From NCBI GenBank assembly GCA_019636345.1, contig JAHBXQ010000001.1:248001-312000 (forward strand): DNA of 64,000 bases, in the 5' to 3' direction. Both the position numbers and the translations under genes were made by a program. A model generated the notes under the pieces. That model worked only from the letters and a program-made list of their open reading frames with translations, did not search any database and was not told where the DNA came from. Positions 46,701-55,107 of the stretch are shown here, piece after piece (position 1 is the first letter of the stretch; every line of letters starts with the position of its first letter). This stretch comes from Pirellulales bacterium. GTDB lineage: Bacteria > Planctomycetota > Planctomycetia > Pirellulales > Lacipirellulaceae.

Positions 46701-47472
46701 GACGGGCGGTTACAACACGCTGGCGACGGCCGCGGCGTTTTACGCCAACAACAACGCCGTCCCGCCGCTGTGGTCGCGCTCGCACGCGGCCGGCGGGGTG
46801 GCGATCGTCGTCGGCGACTTCTACACGGGAACCGCCTACCCCGAGCAATACCGCGGGGCCCTGTTCTTCTCCGATTTCGGCGACAACCAGTTGCGATATC
46901 TGCGCGTCAACGAGGACGGTTCGCTCCGTTCGATCGCGCCGCTCAATCTCAACGTCGGCCCCGTCGTGGAAATGTCGATGGGTCCCGACGGGTTCATGTA
47001 CTACGTCGACATCAGCGGCAAGATCGGGCGGCTGACCTTCACGCCGACGACCGCCGTCGCAGCGGCGGCGTTGCCAGGATCGGCGGGCGATGCGAACGGC
47101 GACGGCGCGGTCGACGGCGGCGACTTCCTGGCGTGGCAACGAGAAGCCGCCGCCGTCGAACCGGCGCTGGCGGCCGACCAACTGCAAAGTTGGCGCAATG
47201 AATTCGGCGTCGGTCCGGCGAGCGATCCGGCCCTCGCTTGGCTGGCGTACTCGGCGCCGGTTGACGAGGACGAGTCGTTCGTTGCTCCGCCGATCGCACA
47301 GCTGCCGTCTTGGGAGCCGTCGGTCGAGACCTTGTTCGACGACGAGATTCCCGCGAGCGACGACGACTTAATCGACGACCAACGTTGGTCCGCAGAACCC
47401 GACGCGACCGACGAGGCGTTCGCGCTCTACGGCGACGACGAAGTCGGGGCCGCTGTGCTCACGGCGTTCTAG
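43726..47472 (+). CDS. Secreted multidomain protein: CBM-like repeats, Calx-beta, PA14, sugar-dehydrogenase propeller, dockerin-like
   Basis: 1248 residues. The N-terminus ends in RRRLAFETLEDRRLLAG, the planctomycete export signal. Three similar modules follow (about 40-155, 165-290, 305-425), each with RIQINAAGQTGSETMQLLID-like strands, resembling xylan-binding CBM60 modules. Next are Calx-beta (about 425-540, ending IVDDDG), PA14 (about 545-685, GLLGAYYNGQYHQ, TSTDDGVNLWVNG) and a GSDH-type beta-propeller (about 690-1105; SGPTALDFDSTGRMFVAEQRG, NYGLRNPFRFAIQPD). A dockerin-like motif with GDANGDGAVDGGDFLAWQR lies at about 1119-1150. It may bind polysaccharide at the cell surface and oxidise sugars, or use the propeller only for binding. 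The ATG at 43726 sits at the signal's start. Confidence 0.9.
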   Translation: MAKLFKSSRRLMTSLSCSPLGRRRLAFETLEDRRLLAGARIQINAAGQTGSETMQLLIDGTPVAIWNSVGGNTSTGAYASFAYDHDTSVTIDRVRVAFTNDAFNGAGADRNLLVDSVVLDGKRYDTRADNVFSTGTWMAGIGVTPGYKQSPWLHVNGQFRYGQAPSTIDVLAAGRLGEERIALQIDGATVATYDVTGGDYLGGSNYQRFTYHHSAPLSENQVRVAFINDAVTETGDRNVRIDGILLDNVKHESEAPGVLTTGSPGYGGVPQFLQVDKMFINGYFQYGDNRTAVAPQLNQTQIVIRAAGSIGDETMELRIGGVTFATFVNVGGSAGTGVFNEFRYTLTGTVSPSQVSVALTNELGSYTYDRNLRVDWVSIGGVVYQSEAADVYSTGTFVSGVGIRPGYWRTEWLHGNGEFRYATPGNPGTIALGTSLISVDENAGTVSIPVVRTGGSAGTVAVDYTTVPGTATANVDYVTASGTLVFAPGETSKSIVVSILDDATDELNETFNLATDRVLGGAVLGQPRTATITIVDDDGPPPPGSGNGLLGAYYNGQYHQSLVFERTDATIDFDWVLGSPGPGVAADLFSVRWVGQVEARFSETYTFRTSTDDGVNLWVNGVQLVAQYRDQALTSHQGSIALVEGQKYDLMMEYYEKTGYALAKLEWSSPSTPWEVIPASQLYSPPPQITIPGTFAGQTIATGLSGPTALDFDSTGRMFVAEQRGVVRVVQDGQLLAQPFLDIQPQVNFIQDRGMIGLAVHPDFPATPYVYVSYVYDPPETANFTGLAGRDGGGNRVSRVSRFTADAAAGYNRAVPGSEVVLIGANGTWNNISHPELDSTNDINIPATGGPDGSMQDILIIDTLTHAVGNLVFGPEGALYVANGDGASYGRVDPRAVRVQNIDSLSGKILRVDPITGQGLPSNPYYNGDPDANRSKVVNYGLRNPFRFAIQPDSGTLFVGDVGWNTHEEINSGWAKNFGWPYYEGIQGQNAQTGGYNTLATAAAFYANNNAVPPLWSRSHAAGGVAIVVGDFYTGTAYPEQYRGALFFSDFGDNQLRYLRVNEDGSLRSIAPLNLNVGPVVEMSMGPDGFMYYVDISGKIGRLTFTPTTAVAAAALPGSAGDANGDGAVDGGDFLAWQREAAAVEPALAADQLQSWRNEFGVGPASDPALAWLAYSAPVDEDESFVAPPIAQLPSWEPSVETLFDDEIPASDDDLIDDQRWSAEPDATDEAFALYGDDEVGAAVLTAF

Positions 47473-47533
47473 GCTTGGACTGGGGGAACGCGTTCGAGGC
47501 TGCGCCGCTCAATCTCGAACATCGCCCGGCTCG

Positions 47534-49987
47534 TCACGATGAGCGCGAGGACGGCGTTTGCCCCGACGCCAGCCGGACGTCGCTTTGCCGAAGGCCGGCG
47601 GCCGCGGCGCTCGACCGGGCAAGATCCTGCGAGTCTTCGACGCTTTGAATCCACGCGGCGTTGGCCCGGTCGTCGACGGCGACATGGGCGAGGGCTTGCA
47701 TGTCGAGATCGATCTCGCGCTCCAGGAAGAACATTGCCGCGAAGGCGACCAGTCCCCCGCCGCTGACCGCCTTCAGCAGCCAGTCGTATTGCTTGCCGTA
47801 GAGCACGATCAGCAGCACCCCCAACAGCGGCACCAAGGCCGACAACGCGAGGTGGAATCGGTTGAGCCGGCCGACCCGTGCAAGCGTCGACTTGCGCGGC
47901 CCGGCGATCACCCCTCGTCGCATCTGGTCGGGGACGAAGTATCGCACGACAAGCGCCGTGATCATCAGGTACGGGTATGCAATCGCCGCAAACCCGGCCA
48001 GCGCGAGCGACACGAAAAAATGAATCTGGAACTCCGCATCGCGAAGGTCGGCGTATTCCCAGGCCAAGGCGATCGGGAACACGGCTCCCGAAATCGCCCA
48101 AATGACCAGCAGCATTTTGGACACGAAGCCGCCGAACATCAGCAGTTGAGAACACCCGACGCTCGCCGAGCGCGGCGCATCAGGCCGCAACATTCGCAGC
48201 GTTTTCCAGGCAAACCAAGCGCCCACCCCGATGCCGATGGGGAACGCCAGCCCGTTGACCCACAACTGAACCGCATCGAACGTCTTCATCAGCGCCGAGT
48301 GGACGTCGTTTATCTCGGGATGCGAAATCTCCAAGTCCGGATCCGACAGCCGCAGCAGGTTGTAGTGGTAATTGAACGCCGCGACGAGGGCGTTGGGGAT
48401 CAGTCCCGCCAATACGACGGTGACGATCGGCCATGCCAAGGCGATCCGTCCGACGAGGCTCGTAGGCGGTTGCAGCAGCTTCCAGCAGCGCTTGTTGAGG
48501 CACAGCTGCAGGGCTTGACCCAACTCGCGGGCCGAGGCGTAGCGCTCCGCGACGTCGGGCGCGAGCGCCTTTTGCAACGTCTGACGCAGCGCCGCAGGGC
48601 AGTCCGCCGGCAGGGTCGCGGCAAGTTGATTCAGGTCGACTCCGCGCCGGCTGTCGATCATCCGCTGCAGTCGGGCAAGGGTCCCGCCGCCGCCGGGAAT
48701 CGCCTCGTCGGCGAACGGTCGCCGGCCGACGAGCATTTCCCACAACAGCACTCCCAACGAGTACACGTCGCTCGGCTCGCGGACTTGGTGCGGCGAGCCC
48801 CCGAGCAGCGGGTGGCACGCCTCAAGCTGCTCAGGCGACATGTACGCCAGCGAACCGCCGAACGTGTCGGTCGGGTCCTCGTCGGCCCGGCCGCCGTTGT
48901 AACTGACGTTGAAGTCGGCGAGCTTGGGCGTCCCGTCGGCCGTCAGCAGCACGTTGGCCGGCTTGATGTCGCGGTGGAGCACGCCCCGCGAGTGGGCGTA
49001 GGCGAGCCCCTCGGCCAACTCGGCCCCCAACTTGCAAACGACGTCGGCCCAGGGGGAATCGGCGAACCAGGTGCGGCGCTCCGAACTCGACGGCGGCAGG
49101 CTTCCCGCCGCAGCCAGCCGCGCGTCGATCGCGGTCAGCATCATGTCGCCCGCGGGGCGACCGTCGTAACTGTCGCGGACCCGCGACAACGCGTCCTGCA
49201 GCGTCCCGCCGGGGACGACCTCCATGTACAACAGCCGTGCCGGCGGGTCGACGCTGCTCCGCTGGTCGTACACCCGCACCACGTGGGGGTGATCGAGCTG
49301 GGCGAGCGTCTGCGGCTCGCTGCCGACGTGGCGCGAGATCTTCAGCGCCACCAGCCGCTCCATCGACTGCTGTCGAGCGAGGTAGACCTTGGCGAACGCC
49401 CCCGATCCCAGCGGCGTGATCAGGTGAAAGTCGTCGATCACGTCTCCCGGCTTGAGCTCGCCCAGCGGCGGACCGCTCGGTCGCTCGCGTCGCTCCTTGC
49501 CCGACGCGACCACCGTGTCGTTGTAATAGGTGTTCGTCGGACTCCCGGGGGCCGACATCCCGCCCAGCAGGTTGCAGACGGCGTCGGCCTGCCGCGGAAA
49601 GCGGCGACGAATCTCCAGGTCGTCGACCCCGTCGCCGGCCTGCACCCGGGCCTGGACCTCCTCGTAAATCAGCTCGACCGGCAACTGGTCCGCCGGCCCC
49701 AGTTCGGGCACGTCGGCGAGATACGGTTCAAGTTTTCGCGGTTCACGGCCGTGTTGCCAGCGGTGCTCCAGGTCGAGCTTCACCAGTTCCACCGCCAGCA
49801 CCGCGGCGTCGCCATCGGCCAGATTGCCGAGAAAATCGCGGATCGCGGGGGGCTCTCCCTGCACCTCGAGCGCCACGGCCCAGGTCGCCGAAAAGGCGTC
49901 GAGCCGCTCGGCAATCGCATCCCACGCCGGCTCGATGGTAGGAGAACTGCCGCCGAGTGAGCTAGAATGACCGTCGCTAGGTGACAT
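47534..49987 (-). CDS. Membrane-anchored serine/threonine protein kinase
   Basis: 817 residues. After about 150 residues of unrecognised N-terminal region, the kinase domain (about 175-500) has Gly-loop LGSGAFAKVYLARQ, Lys in VALKISRH, catalytic loop GVLHRDIKPANVLL, DFN instead of DFG (LADFNVSYNGG), and P+1 SLAYMSPEQLEA. The C-terminal ~300 residues hold about five membrane helices (AWPIVTVVLAGLIPNALVAA onwards), so the kinase is anchored with a long loop between. It is divergent from an ECF sigma factor 258 bases away. Such kinase-sigma pairing is a recognised planctomycete theme, suggesting that the kinase controls that sigma factor. Convergent with the secreted multidomain gene. Confidence 0.92.
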   Translation of the reverse strand: MSPSDGHSSSLGGSSPTIEPAWDAIAERLDAFSATWAVALEVQGEPPAIRDFLGNLADGDAAVLAVELVKLDLEHRWQHGREPRKLEPYLADVPELGPADQLPVELIYEEVQARVQAGDGVDDLEIRRRFPRQADAVCNLLGGMSAPGSPTNTYYNDTVVASGKERRERPSGPPLGELKPGDVIDDFHLITPLGSGAFAKVYLARQQSMERLVALKISRHVGSEPQTLAQLDHPHVVRVYDQRSSVDPPARLLYMEVVPGGTLQDALSRVRDSYDGRPAGDMMLTAIDARLAAAGSLPPSSSERRTWFADSPWADVVCKLGAELAEGLAYAHSRGVLHRDIKPANVLLTADGTPKLADFNVSYNGGRADEDPTDTFGGSLAYMSPEQLEACHPLLGGSPHQVREPSDVYSLGVLLWEMLVGRRPFADEAIPGGGGTLARLQRMIDSRRGVDLNQLAATLPADCPAALRQTLQKALAPDVAERYASARELGQALQLCLNKRCWKLLQPPTSLVGRIALAWPIVTVVLAGLIPNALVAAFNYHYNLLRLSDPDLEISHPEINDVHSALMKTFDAVQLWVNGLAFPIGIGVGAWFAWKTLRMLRPDAPRSASVGCSQLLMFGGFVSKMLLVIWAISGAVFPIALAWEYADLRDAEFQIHFFVSLALAGFAAIAYPYLMITALVVRYFVPDQMRRGVIAGPRKSTLARVGRLNRFHLALSALVPLLGVLLIVLYGKQYDWLLKAVSGGGLVAFAAMFFLEREIDLDMQALAHVAVDDRANAAWIQSVEDSQDLARSSAAAAGLRQSDVRLASGQTPSSRSS

Positions 49988-50054
49988 GGCGCAAACAGAA
50001 AGTAACCGCTGCCAAGCCGGGGAAACGCTCCCGACGGATTTTGCCGCTCTATCT

Positions 50055-50202
50055 TAACCACGGAGGCGCGGAGGGCCCAGGGAACTGACCGTGCCGAGTC
50101 GCGAGGCGCCGAGAACTCGGTGAATCCCAACCGGGCGGTCGCTCGGTGGGGGCCGCCCCTCACGCCGTGGTTCGACTCCGCCTGCTCCGTAACTCCGTGG
50201 TT
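50055..50202. repeat. Inverted dispersed repeat between kinase and sigma genes
   Basis: AACCACGGAGGCGCGGAG (from 50056) and, inverted, CTCCGTAACTCCGTGGTT (to 50202) bound a 148-base stretch. The AACCACGGAG unit is a very common dispersed repeat in planctomycetes and other bacteria. It lies in the shared promoter region of the divergent kinase/ECF pair. Confidence 0.6.
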
Positions 50203-50245
50203 CCTGCCGACTTGCCAACTGCCGCTGACTGCAAGGATCGTCGTC

Positions 50246-50845
50246 GTGAGTTCCCATGATACGACAATAGTCGCCCGGCTTCGATCCGGCGACGAAACGG
50301 CCCTGGCGGAGTTCGTTGAAACGAATCGCCCCGCTCTGCTGGCGTTCATCCGCAGCCGGACGGGCGCCCATCTGGCCAAGAAGATCGAGCCCGAGGACAT
50401 CCTCCAAGACGCCAGCATCGAAGCGATTCGCTCGCTCGAGAAAACGCCGCTGGAGAACTGGGATCCCCTCCACTGGCTGTTTCAGATCGCCGAACGCAAG
50501 ATCATCGACGCCCATCGGCGATTCTTCGAGAGCCAGAAGCGCGCCGCCTCGCGCGAGGCCGCGCTCCCCGAGAACTCGGCCGCCGGGGTCGGTCTGGCGA
50601 ACTTGCTCGCCGCCAGCATGACCACTCCCAGCGAGGCGTTCTCGCGCGATCAACGTCAGTTGCGCGTTCTGGCGGCCCTCGACCTGCTGCCCCCCGACCA
50701 GCGCGAAGCGCTGCGGCTGCGGTATTTGGTGGGGCTCCCCTCGAAGGAAATCGCCCACAAGCTCGGCAAGACCGATGGCGCCGTGCGAGTCATGCTCTCC
50801 CGATCGCTGGCGAAACTGCAGGAGATGCTGGCCGAAGAGCAGTAG
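50246..50845 (+). CDS. ECF-type RNA polymerase sigma factor
   Basis: 199 residues starting at a GTG (50246) preceded by AAGGATCG; no better ATG precedes the conserved start SSHDTTIVARLRSGDETAL. Region 2 contains KIEPEDILQDASIEAIRSL and HWLFQIAERKIIDAHRR. Region 4 contains LPPDQREALRLRYLVGLPSK and IAHKLGKTDGAVRVMLSRSL, the -35-binding helix-turn-helix. It is divergent from a membrane Ser/Thr kinase, the arrangement seen in planctomycete kinase-linked ECF groups. It probably directs a small regulon, perhaps including the neighbouring secreted protein, which is inference. No anti-sigma gene is adjacent. Confidence 0.92.
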   Translation: MSSHDTTIVARLRSGDETALAEFVETNRPALLAFIRSRTGAHLAKKIEPEDILQDASIEAIRSLEKTPLENWDPLHWLFQIAERKIIDAHRRFFESQKRAASREAALPENSAAGVGLANLLAASMTTPSEAFSRDQRQLRVLAALDLLPPDQREALRLRYLVGLPSKEIAHKLGKTDGAVRVMLSRSLAKLQEMLAEEQ

Positions 50846-51158
50846 CAGACGGTTGAAACAGGGGCCGGACGCGCGGACCCACGCCGCACGTCGTCCGAAA
50901 GCAGGAATCCGTAAGCCTGCCTCTCCCCTTCCTCAACCGACCCGACCACGGACGCCTAACAGGGTGATGGCTGCGAACGCCGCCAGCCCCCCAAGCCCCC
51001 GGCTCGGGAACCGCGCCGACCGTGACGCCGACCGCCACGCTCGTGAAGTCGCCGCGATTGCCGAGACCGGTGCTCCAATTGCTCCAAGCGGCAGGGAACG
51101 ACGAGCCTTCGAAATTGCCGCTGACGACGTGGCGCCGTCTCGCGCGATCGCCAGGCCG
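50846..51158. other. Intergenic region between sigma factor and recG
   Basis: 313 bases between convergent genes. No gene, clear hairpin or repeat is visible in it. Confidence 0.4.
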
Positions 51159-53240
51159 CTATCCCACGTCTCCCAACTCGAGTGCCTCGCCGTACCGCTT
51201 GAGCATCTGCTGCCGCAGCGCCGCATGGTCGGCGTGCTTGAGCCCCGGATCGCGCGCCACCAGCAGTTGCGCTTCGCGGCGGGCTTCCTCCAGTACGTCG
51301 CGGTCGCGCATCAGGTCGGCCGCCAACAGCGGCGGCAGGCCGTGCTGCTGCTGGCCGAACAGGTCCCCCGGGCCGCGGAGCGCGAAGTCGAGTTCCGCCA
51401 GTTCAAACCCGTCGGTCTTGTCGGCGAACGCCTGCAGTCGTGCGCGGGCTTGCTCGGTCGCCTCGCCCACCAGCACCCCGCAGAACCCCGCATGAGCGCC
51501 CCGCCCGACGCGACCCCGCAGTTGGTGCAATTGTGCCAGACCGAATCGCTCTCCCCCGGCTACGGTCATCACCGAGGCGTTGGGGACGTCGACCCCCACC
51601 TCGATCACCGTCGTGCTGACCAGCACCTGCGTTGCGCCGGCGCGGAACCGGTCCATCGCCTCGGCCTTGTCGGCGGGGCTCATCCGCCCGTGCAGCACCC
51701 CCAGCCGGAACGCTTCGAGTTCCCCGTTGGTCAGTTGCTCGAACGCCGCCGCGACGCTGGGGGCGGCCACGCTCTCCGATTCGTCGACCAGCGGCGCCAC
51801 GACGTACGCCTGCCGACCCTCGCGCAGCCGATCGCGGACGAACGCCCACCAACGGGCCTCCTTGTCGGGATCGACTAGGTAGGTGCTTACCGGCTGCCTC
51901 CCCAGCGGCAACTCGCGCAGCGTCGAGAAATCGAGGTCGCCGAACAGCGTCATCCCCAACGTGCGCGGGATCGGCGTCGCGGTCATCACCAGGTAATGGG
52001 GAGCGATCTCCCCCTGCCGCAGCGCGGCCCGCTGCCGCACGCCGAACTTGTGCTGCTCGTCGACGACCACCAGTCCCAACTTGGCGAACTTCACCGCGTC
52101 TTGCACCACGGCATGCGTCCCGATGACGACGTCGATCTCCCCCGCCCCGATCGCCGCGAGCGCTTTGTCGCGCTCGGCCTTGGAAACGCCCCCCGTGAGC
52201 AGCGTCCACCGCACGCGGCTCGCTTCGAGCAGCTTGGCGAGCGTCTGAGCGTGTTGCTGGGCGAGGATCTCGGTCGGCGCCATCAGCGCCCCCTGCCAGC
52301 CGTGCGCCACCGCCGCCAGCATCGCGTACAACGCCACGATCGTTTTGCCGCTCCCCACGTCTCCCTGCAGCAGCCGGTTCATCGGCCGAGCGAGCGCAAT
52401 ATCGGCCGCGATCTCGGCGATCGCTTGGTTTTGCCCCGGCGTCAGTTCGAACGGCAGCAGCCGGCGGATCCGCGCGTCGATCTTCGCCGTCGCCTCCAGC
52501 GGCGGTGCGGGGAGCGCCCGTTGCTCGCTTCGCCGGATCGACAGCGCCAGTTGCAGGATGAACAACTCCTGGAACACGAACCGCCGTCGGGCTCGCTCCA
52601 TCTCGGCGCGATCGGCCGGGTGGTGGATCTTGCGCACCGCCTCCACCAACGGCATCAAGTCGTACCGCGCCAGCAGCGACGCCGGGAACGCCTCGTCCAA
52701 CAACTCGGCGAATCCCTCGACCGCCCCCGCCACGCACTTCCGCATCGCATATTGGCTGATCCCCTCGGTCAGCGGGTAGACCGGCAGCAGCTTCGTGTCG
52801 AGCGGCGCCTCCTCGTCGGCCAACTGCGTGACCTGCGGGTGCGACATCTCCCACATCAGCCGCTTCTGCGTCGGCCGACCCGTCAGCAGCAGGTGCTGCC
52901 CCTTCTGGAATTTGTCGCGCATGAACGGTTGGTTGAACCACGTGGCCCGCAGCCCGTGACCGGCGCCGTCCAACAGCAGCACCGACACGCGGCTCTTGCC
53001 GAACCCGCTCGACGCCGCAGCGACCTCCTGCACCACGCCGCGAACGCTCAACAGCCGCCCTTCCTCAAGCTCCGCGACCGGCCGCTCGTCGGACAGGTCC
53101 TGATAATCGCGGGGAAAGTGGAACAGCAACTGGGCCGCGGTCCGAATGCCCAACCGGCCCAGCAACTCCCCCCGCGCAGCGCCGACCCCGCGGACGAATT
53201 CCACGGGCGTGGTCAGGCGTTCTCGGGCGGAGGGGTCCAT
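51159..53240 (-). CDS. recG: ATP-dependent DNA helicase RecG
   Basis: RecG remodels stalled forks and Holliday junctions. 693 residues, the usual length. The N-terminal wedge domain includes RTAAQLLFHFPRDYQDLSDE and ATWFNQPFMRDKFQKGQ. Helicase motifs: Walker A LLQGDVGSGKTIVALYAM, DEQH box VVVDEQHKFGVRQR, VMTATPIPRTLGMTLFGDLD, and VIEVGVDVPNASVMTV. The C-terminus contains QLHQLRGRVGRGAHAGFC. It stands alone between an intergenic repeat region and the ECF gene. With photolyase, Lhr and Nei it gives this chromosome segment a DNA-repair flavour, though they are not one operon. Confidence 0.97.
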   Translation of the reverse strand: MDPSARERLTTPVEFVRGVGAARGELLGRLGIRTAAQLLFHFPRDYQDLSDERPVAELEEGRLLSVRGVVQEVAAASSGFGKSRVSVLLLDGAGHGLRATWFNQPFMRDKFQKGQHLLLTGRPTQKRLMWEMSHPQVTQLADEEAPLDTKLLPVYPLTEGISQYAMRKCVAGAVEGFAELLDEAFPASLLARYDLMPLVEAVRKIHHPADRAEMERARRRFVFQELFILQLALSIRRSEQRALPAPPLEATAKIDARIRRLLPFELTPGQNQAIAEIAADIALARPMNRLLQGDVGSGKTIVALYAMLAAVAHGWQGALMAPTEILAQQHAQTLAKLLEASRVRWTLLTGGVSKAERDKALAAIGAGEIDVVIGTHAVVQDAVKFAKLGLVVVDEQHKFGVRQRAALRQGEIAPHYLVMTATPIPRTLGMTLFGDLDFSTLRELPLGRQPVSTYLVDPDKEARWWAFVRDRLREGRQAYVVAPLVDESESVAAPSVAAAFEQLTNGELEAFRLGVLHGRMSPADKAEAMDRFRAGATQVLVSTTVIEVGVDVPNASVMTVAGGERFGLAQLHQLRGRVGRGAHAGFCGVLVGEATEQARARLQAFADKTDGFELAELDFALRGPGDLFGQQQHGLPPLLAADLMRDRDVLEEARREAQLLVARDPGLKHADHAALRQQMLKRYGEALELGDVG

Positions 53241-53293
53241 GCCATGGATTGTAGCGAATCACGCCGCGACGCTCTCCGTGTCGAGTCGGCGTC

Positions 53294-53440
53294 CCCAACC
53301 ATGAGCGGACGGCGCTAGCCGCCGATGAACTGCCGCCAACGCCTCAATCGAGCTTCATCGGGCGCCTCAGGCCCGGAGGGCCGACACGACGGAACGGTCG
53401 AATGACCTGTCGCCCCGTTCAAGGGCCGACGGATCAAACG
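53294..53440. repeat. REP-like repeat copy A plus GGCCCGGAGGGCC repeat
   Basis: CCATGAGCGGACGGCGCTAG and its continuation (53294-53356) recur at 54336-54388 and 56245-56312. The adjoining stretch from GGCCCGGAGGGCCGACACGA (53371-53440) recurs at 54605-54674, with about 90 percent match by eye. These are non-coding dispersed repeats flanking the toxin-antitoxin pair. Confidence 0.7.
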
Positions 53441-53526
53441 ACGGGTCGCGTCCCCCCCCCGGCGGGAATGCGATTCGATCCCGCCTTCCCACCCGCTCGT
53501 CTTGGAGCGTGGGCGATCGCGGAGAG

Positions 53527-53955
53527 TCAGTCCGCGCTTTCCGCCCACGGGTTGATCAGCATCGCTCCGGTGGCTTCAAAGTCGGCCACGTTGCGCGTCA
53601 TCAGATGAAGCCCGTGGCGGAGCGCCGTCGCGGCGATCAAGCCGTCGATGGCGGGGATCGGCTTCCCCTTCTTTTCCGACTTCGCGGCGATCTCGCCCCA
53701 GATCGCGGCCGTTTCCAAATCAATGGACAAGATGCGGTCCCCAGCGGCGACAACGACTCGGTCGAACCACGAGGCGAGCGCTCGCTTTCGAGCGCTCGCC
53801 TTGAGCTTGTCGATGCCCTTTCGCAGCTCGCCAAGGGTCAGCACGCTGAGAAAGACGTCCTCGGCGGCGAGGGCTGCAAAACGCTCGCGAACCCGCGGGT
53901 GTCCCTGCTTGCGCTGAACTTCGGAAAGGACGCAGGTGTCGATCAGGGTTCTCAC
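53527..53955 (-). CDS. PIN-domain toxin (VapC-like)
   Basis: 142 residues. The PIN fold is an RNase, and VapC-type toxins cut tRNA or rRNA. The acidic active-site residues are in MRTLIDTCVLSEV (Asp6), LGELRKGIDKL (Glu) and PAIDGLIAATALRHG (Asp), with a C-terminal LMTRNVADFEATG. The upstream antitoxin gene overlaps it by four bases (stop/start ATGA), the normal type II toxin-antitoxin layout. Flanked by dispersed repeats and transposon remnants, so it may have been acquired horizontally or serve to stabilise this region. Confidence 0.92.
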   Translation of the reverse strand: MRTLIDTCVLSEVQRKQGHPRVRERFAALAAEDVFLSVLTLGELRKGIDKLKASARKRALASWFDRVVVAAGDRILSIDLETAAIWGEIAAKSEKKGKPIPAIDGLIAATALRHGLHLMTRNVADFEATGAMLINPWAESAD

Positions 53956-54197
53956 AACTCAAGCTCCCGACCGGGGCTGGGGTCGCGCAGCAGGTCGAGC
54001 CCCTCCAGGCTTGGGCCGCTCAAAATCAAATCCTTCAGACTGGGGGCGGCGCCGGTCAGGCGGCGATACTCGTCCCCGTCCAGGACGACGTACCGCCGGT
54101 CCCGGCGGGTAATGATCTGGGCTTCGCGCTCCGCCAGATTGAGCACTTCGCTGAGCTTGCTCTTGGCGTCGGCGATGGACCACTCGGCGTGCGGCAC
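53952..54197 (-). CDS. Phd/YefM-type antitoxin partner of the PIN toxin
   Basis: 81 residues. The N-terminal DNA-binding part EWSIADAKSKLSEVLNLAER followed by QIITRRDRRYVVLDGDEYRRL is the Phd/YefM pattern. The C-terminal ~30 residues (LKDLILSGPSLEGLDLLRDP) are the toxin-binding tail. The upstream sequence GGAGGTCGCC is a strong ribosome-binding site. Near-palindromic ACTAGTCTGACTAGT lies at 54224-54238, a likely operator for autoregulation. Confidence 0.9.
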   Translation of the reverse strand: MPHAEWSIADAKSKLSEVLNLAEREAQIITRRDRRYVVLDGDEYRRLTGAAPSLKDLILSGPSLEGLDLLRDPSPGRELEL

Positions 54198-54223
54198 GGC
54201 GACCTCCTGGCACGAGCAAAAAA

Positions 54224-54238
54224 ACTAGTCTGACTAGT
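54224..54238. promoter_or_regulatory. Candidate operator of the toxin-antitoxin operon
   Basis: ACTAGTCTGACTAGT, two ACTAGT half-sites three bases apart, 27 bases upstream of the antitoxin start. Phd/YefM antitoxins bind short palindromes at this position to repress their own operon. The site is visible; the binding is inferred. Confidence 0.5.
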
Positions 54239-54335
54239 CAAAGTGTCGCCCCAGGATCGCGGAAAGTCAAGAAAAAACGGCGCCCCCAGCAGGAAACAAG
54301 TCGCGCCCGTGATCAGCGAACGCCTCGCGCTTGGT

Positions 54336-54388
54336 CCCAAACCATGAGCGGACGGCGCTAACCGCCGATAAACTGCCGCCAACGCATC
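54336..54388. repeat. REP-like repeat copy B
   Basis: Second copy of the AACCATGAGCGGACGGCGCT repeat, here with AACC in place of AGCC, followed by diverged sequence. Confidence 0.65.
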
Positions 54389-54604
54389 CGACAGATTTCA
54401 GAAGAGACGTCGCTTCCTCGGTGACGAGCGCCGGCCTCCCATTCTTGAGTTGCGGGACAAGGCCCAACAACCGTGCAAGGGGTTCAGCCGTCTTGTTCAA
54501 AGACCCGACGGCAAGAGGGGGCCCCGGCCGCCTCAGGCCCGGAGGGCCGACAGGTTGTCGCCAGGGGCGAAAGCCCCTGGAAGGAGGACGCGCGCGATGC
54601 GCAG

Positions 54605-54674
54605 CCCCGGAGGGGCGACACGACGAAACGGTCGGAAGACCTGTCGCCCCGTTCGAGGGCCGACAGATAAAACA
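54605..54674. repeat. CCCCGGAGGGGCGACA repeat copy
   Basis: Second copy of the ~70-base repeat at 53371-53440. A third, shorter relative (GGCCCGGAGGGCCGACAG) lies at 54537-54555. They sit immediately beside an IS256 remnant. Confidence 0.6.
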
Positions 54675-54905
54675 AGTTCCCGACCTGCGGCACGGCGAGT
54701 TCGAACTTGCCGAACCGACTCAGCACCGTCTTGGGCTTGAAGTCGTCGGCGCGGCCGCGGCGCTCGGCGGTGCTCTGACAGGGACCGGCCCCCAGAGTTT
54801 CGCTGCAGCTTCATGGCCTCGTTCAAGAGCGTCTCGATGGCTTGGCCATGCCGTCGAAGCCGTGGTCGCTGAGCAGTTGGACAATCGCGTCGAGTTCGGT
54901 AGATT
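54663..54905 (-). pseudogene. IS256-family transposase N-terminal remnant, frameshifted
   Basis: Read on the minus strand in three successive frames, this region gives LDAIVQLLSDHGFDGMAK, then AIETLLNEAMKLQRN, then STAERRGRADDFKPKTVLSR and FGKFELAVPQVGNLF. Together these reproduce the N-terminal ~75 residues of Mutator/IS256 transposases. At least two frameshifts and the absence of the DDE catalytic domain mean it is dead. Confidence 0.75.
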
Positions 54906-55107
54906 GCGTCAGGCGGGTCGTGCGCGCTTCCTTTCATTGCTTAGTGAACAACGAATAGGAAACCGTCTTGGCCCGCCCCTTTCAAGCCATCCGCGACGCG
55001 TAGATTCCGCTTCCGCTACGGTCGCTGCGCTCCCCCCGCTCCAGCGAAGGCTACGCGTCCCTTTTACAGAACAGAGGGTACACTAACTACGGCGAGAATT
55101 GTTGTGG

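Noticed and set aside
54331-55086. A 251-codon + strand frame across the repeat region
   Set aside because: It runs through non-coding repeats and antisense to the IS256 remnant, with no domain.
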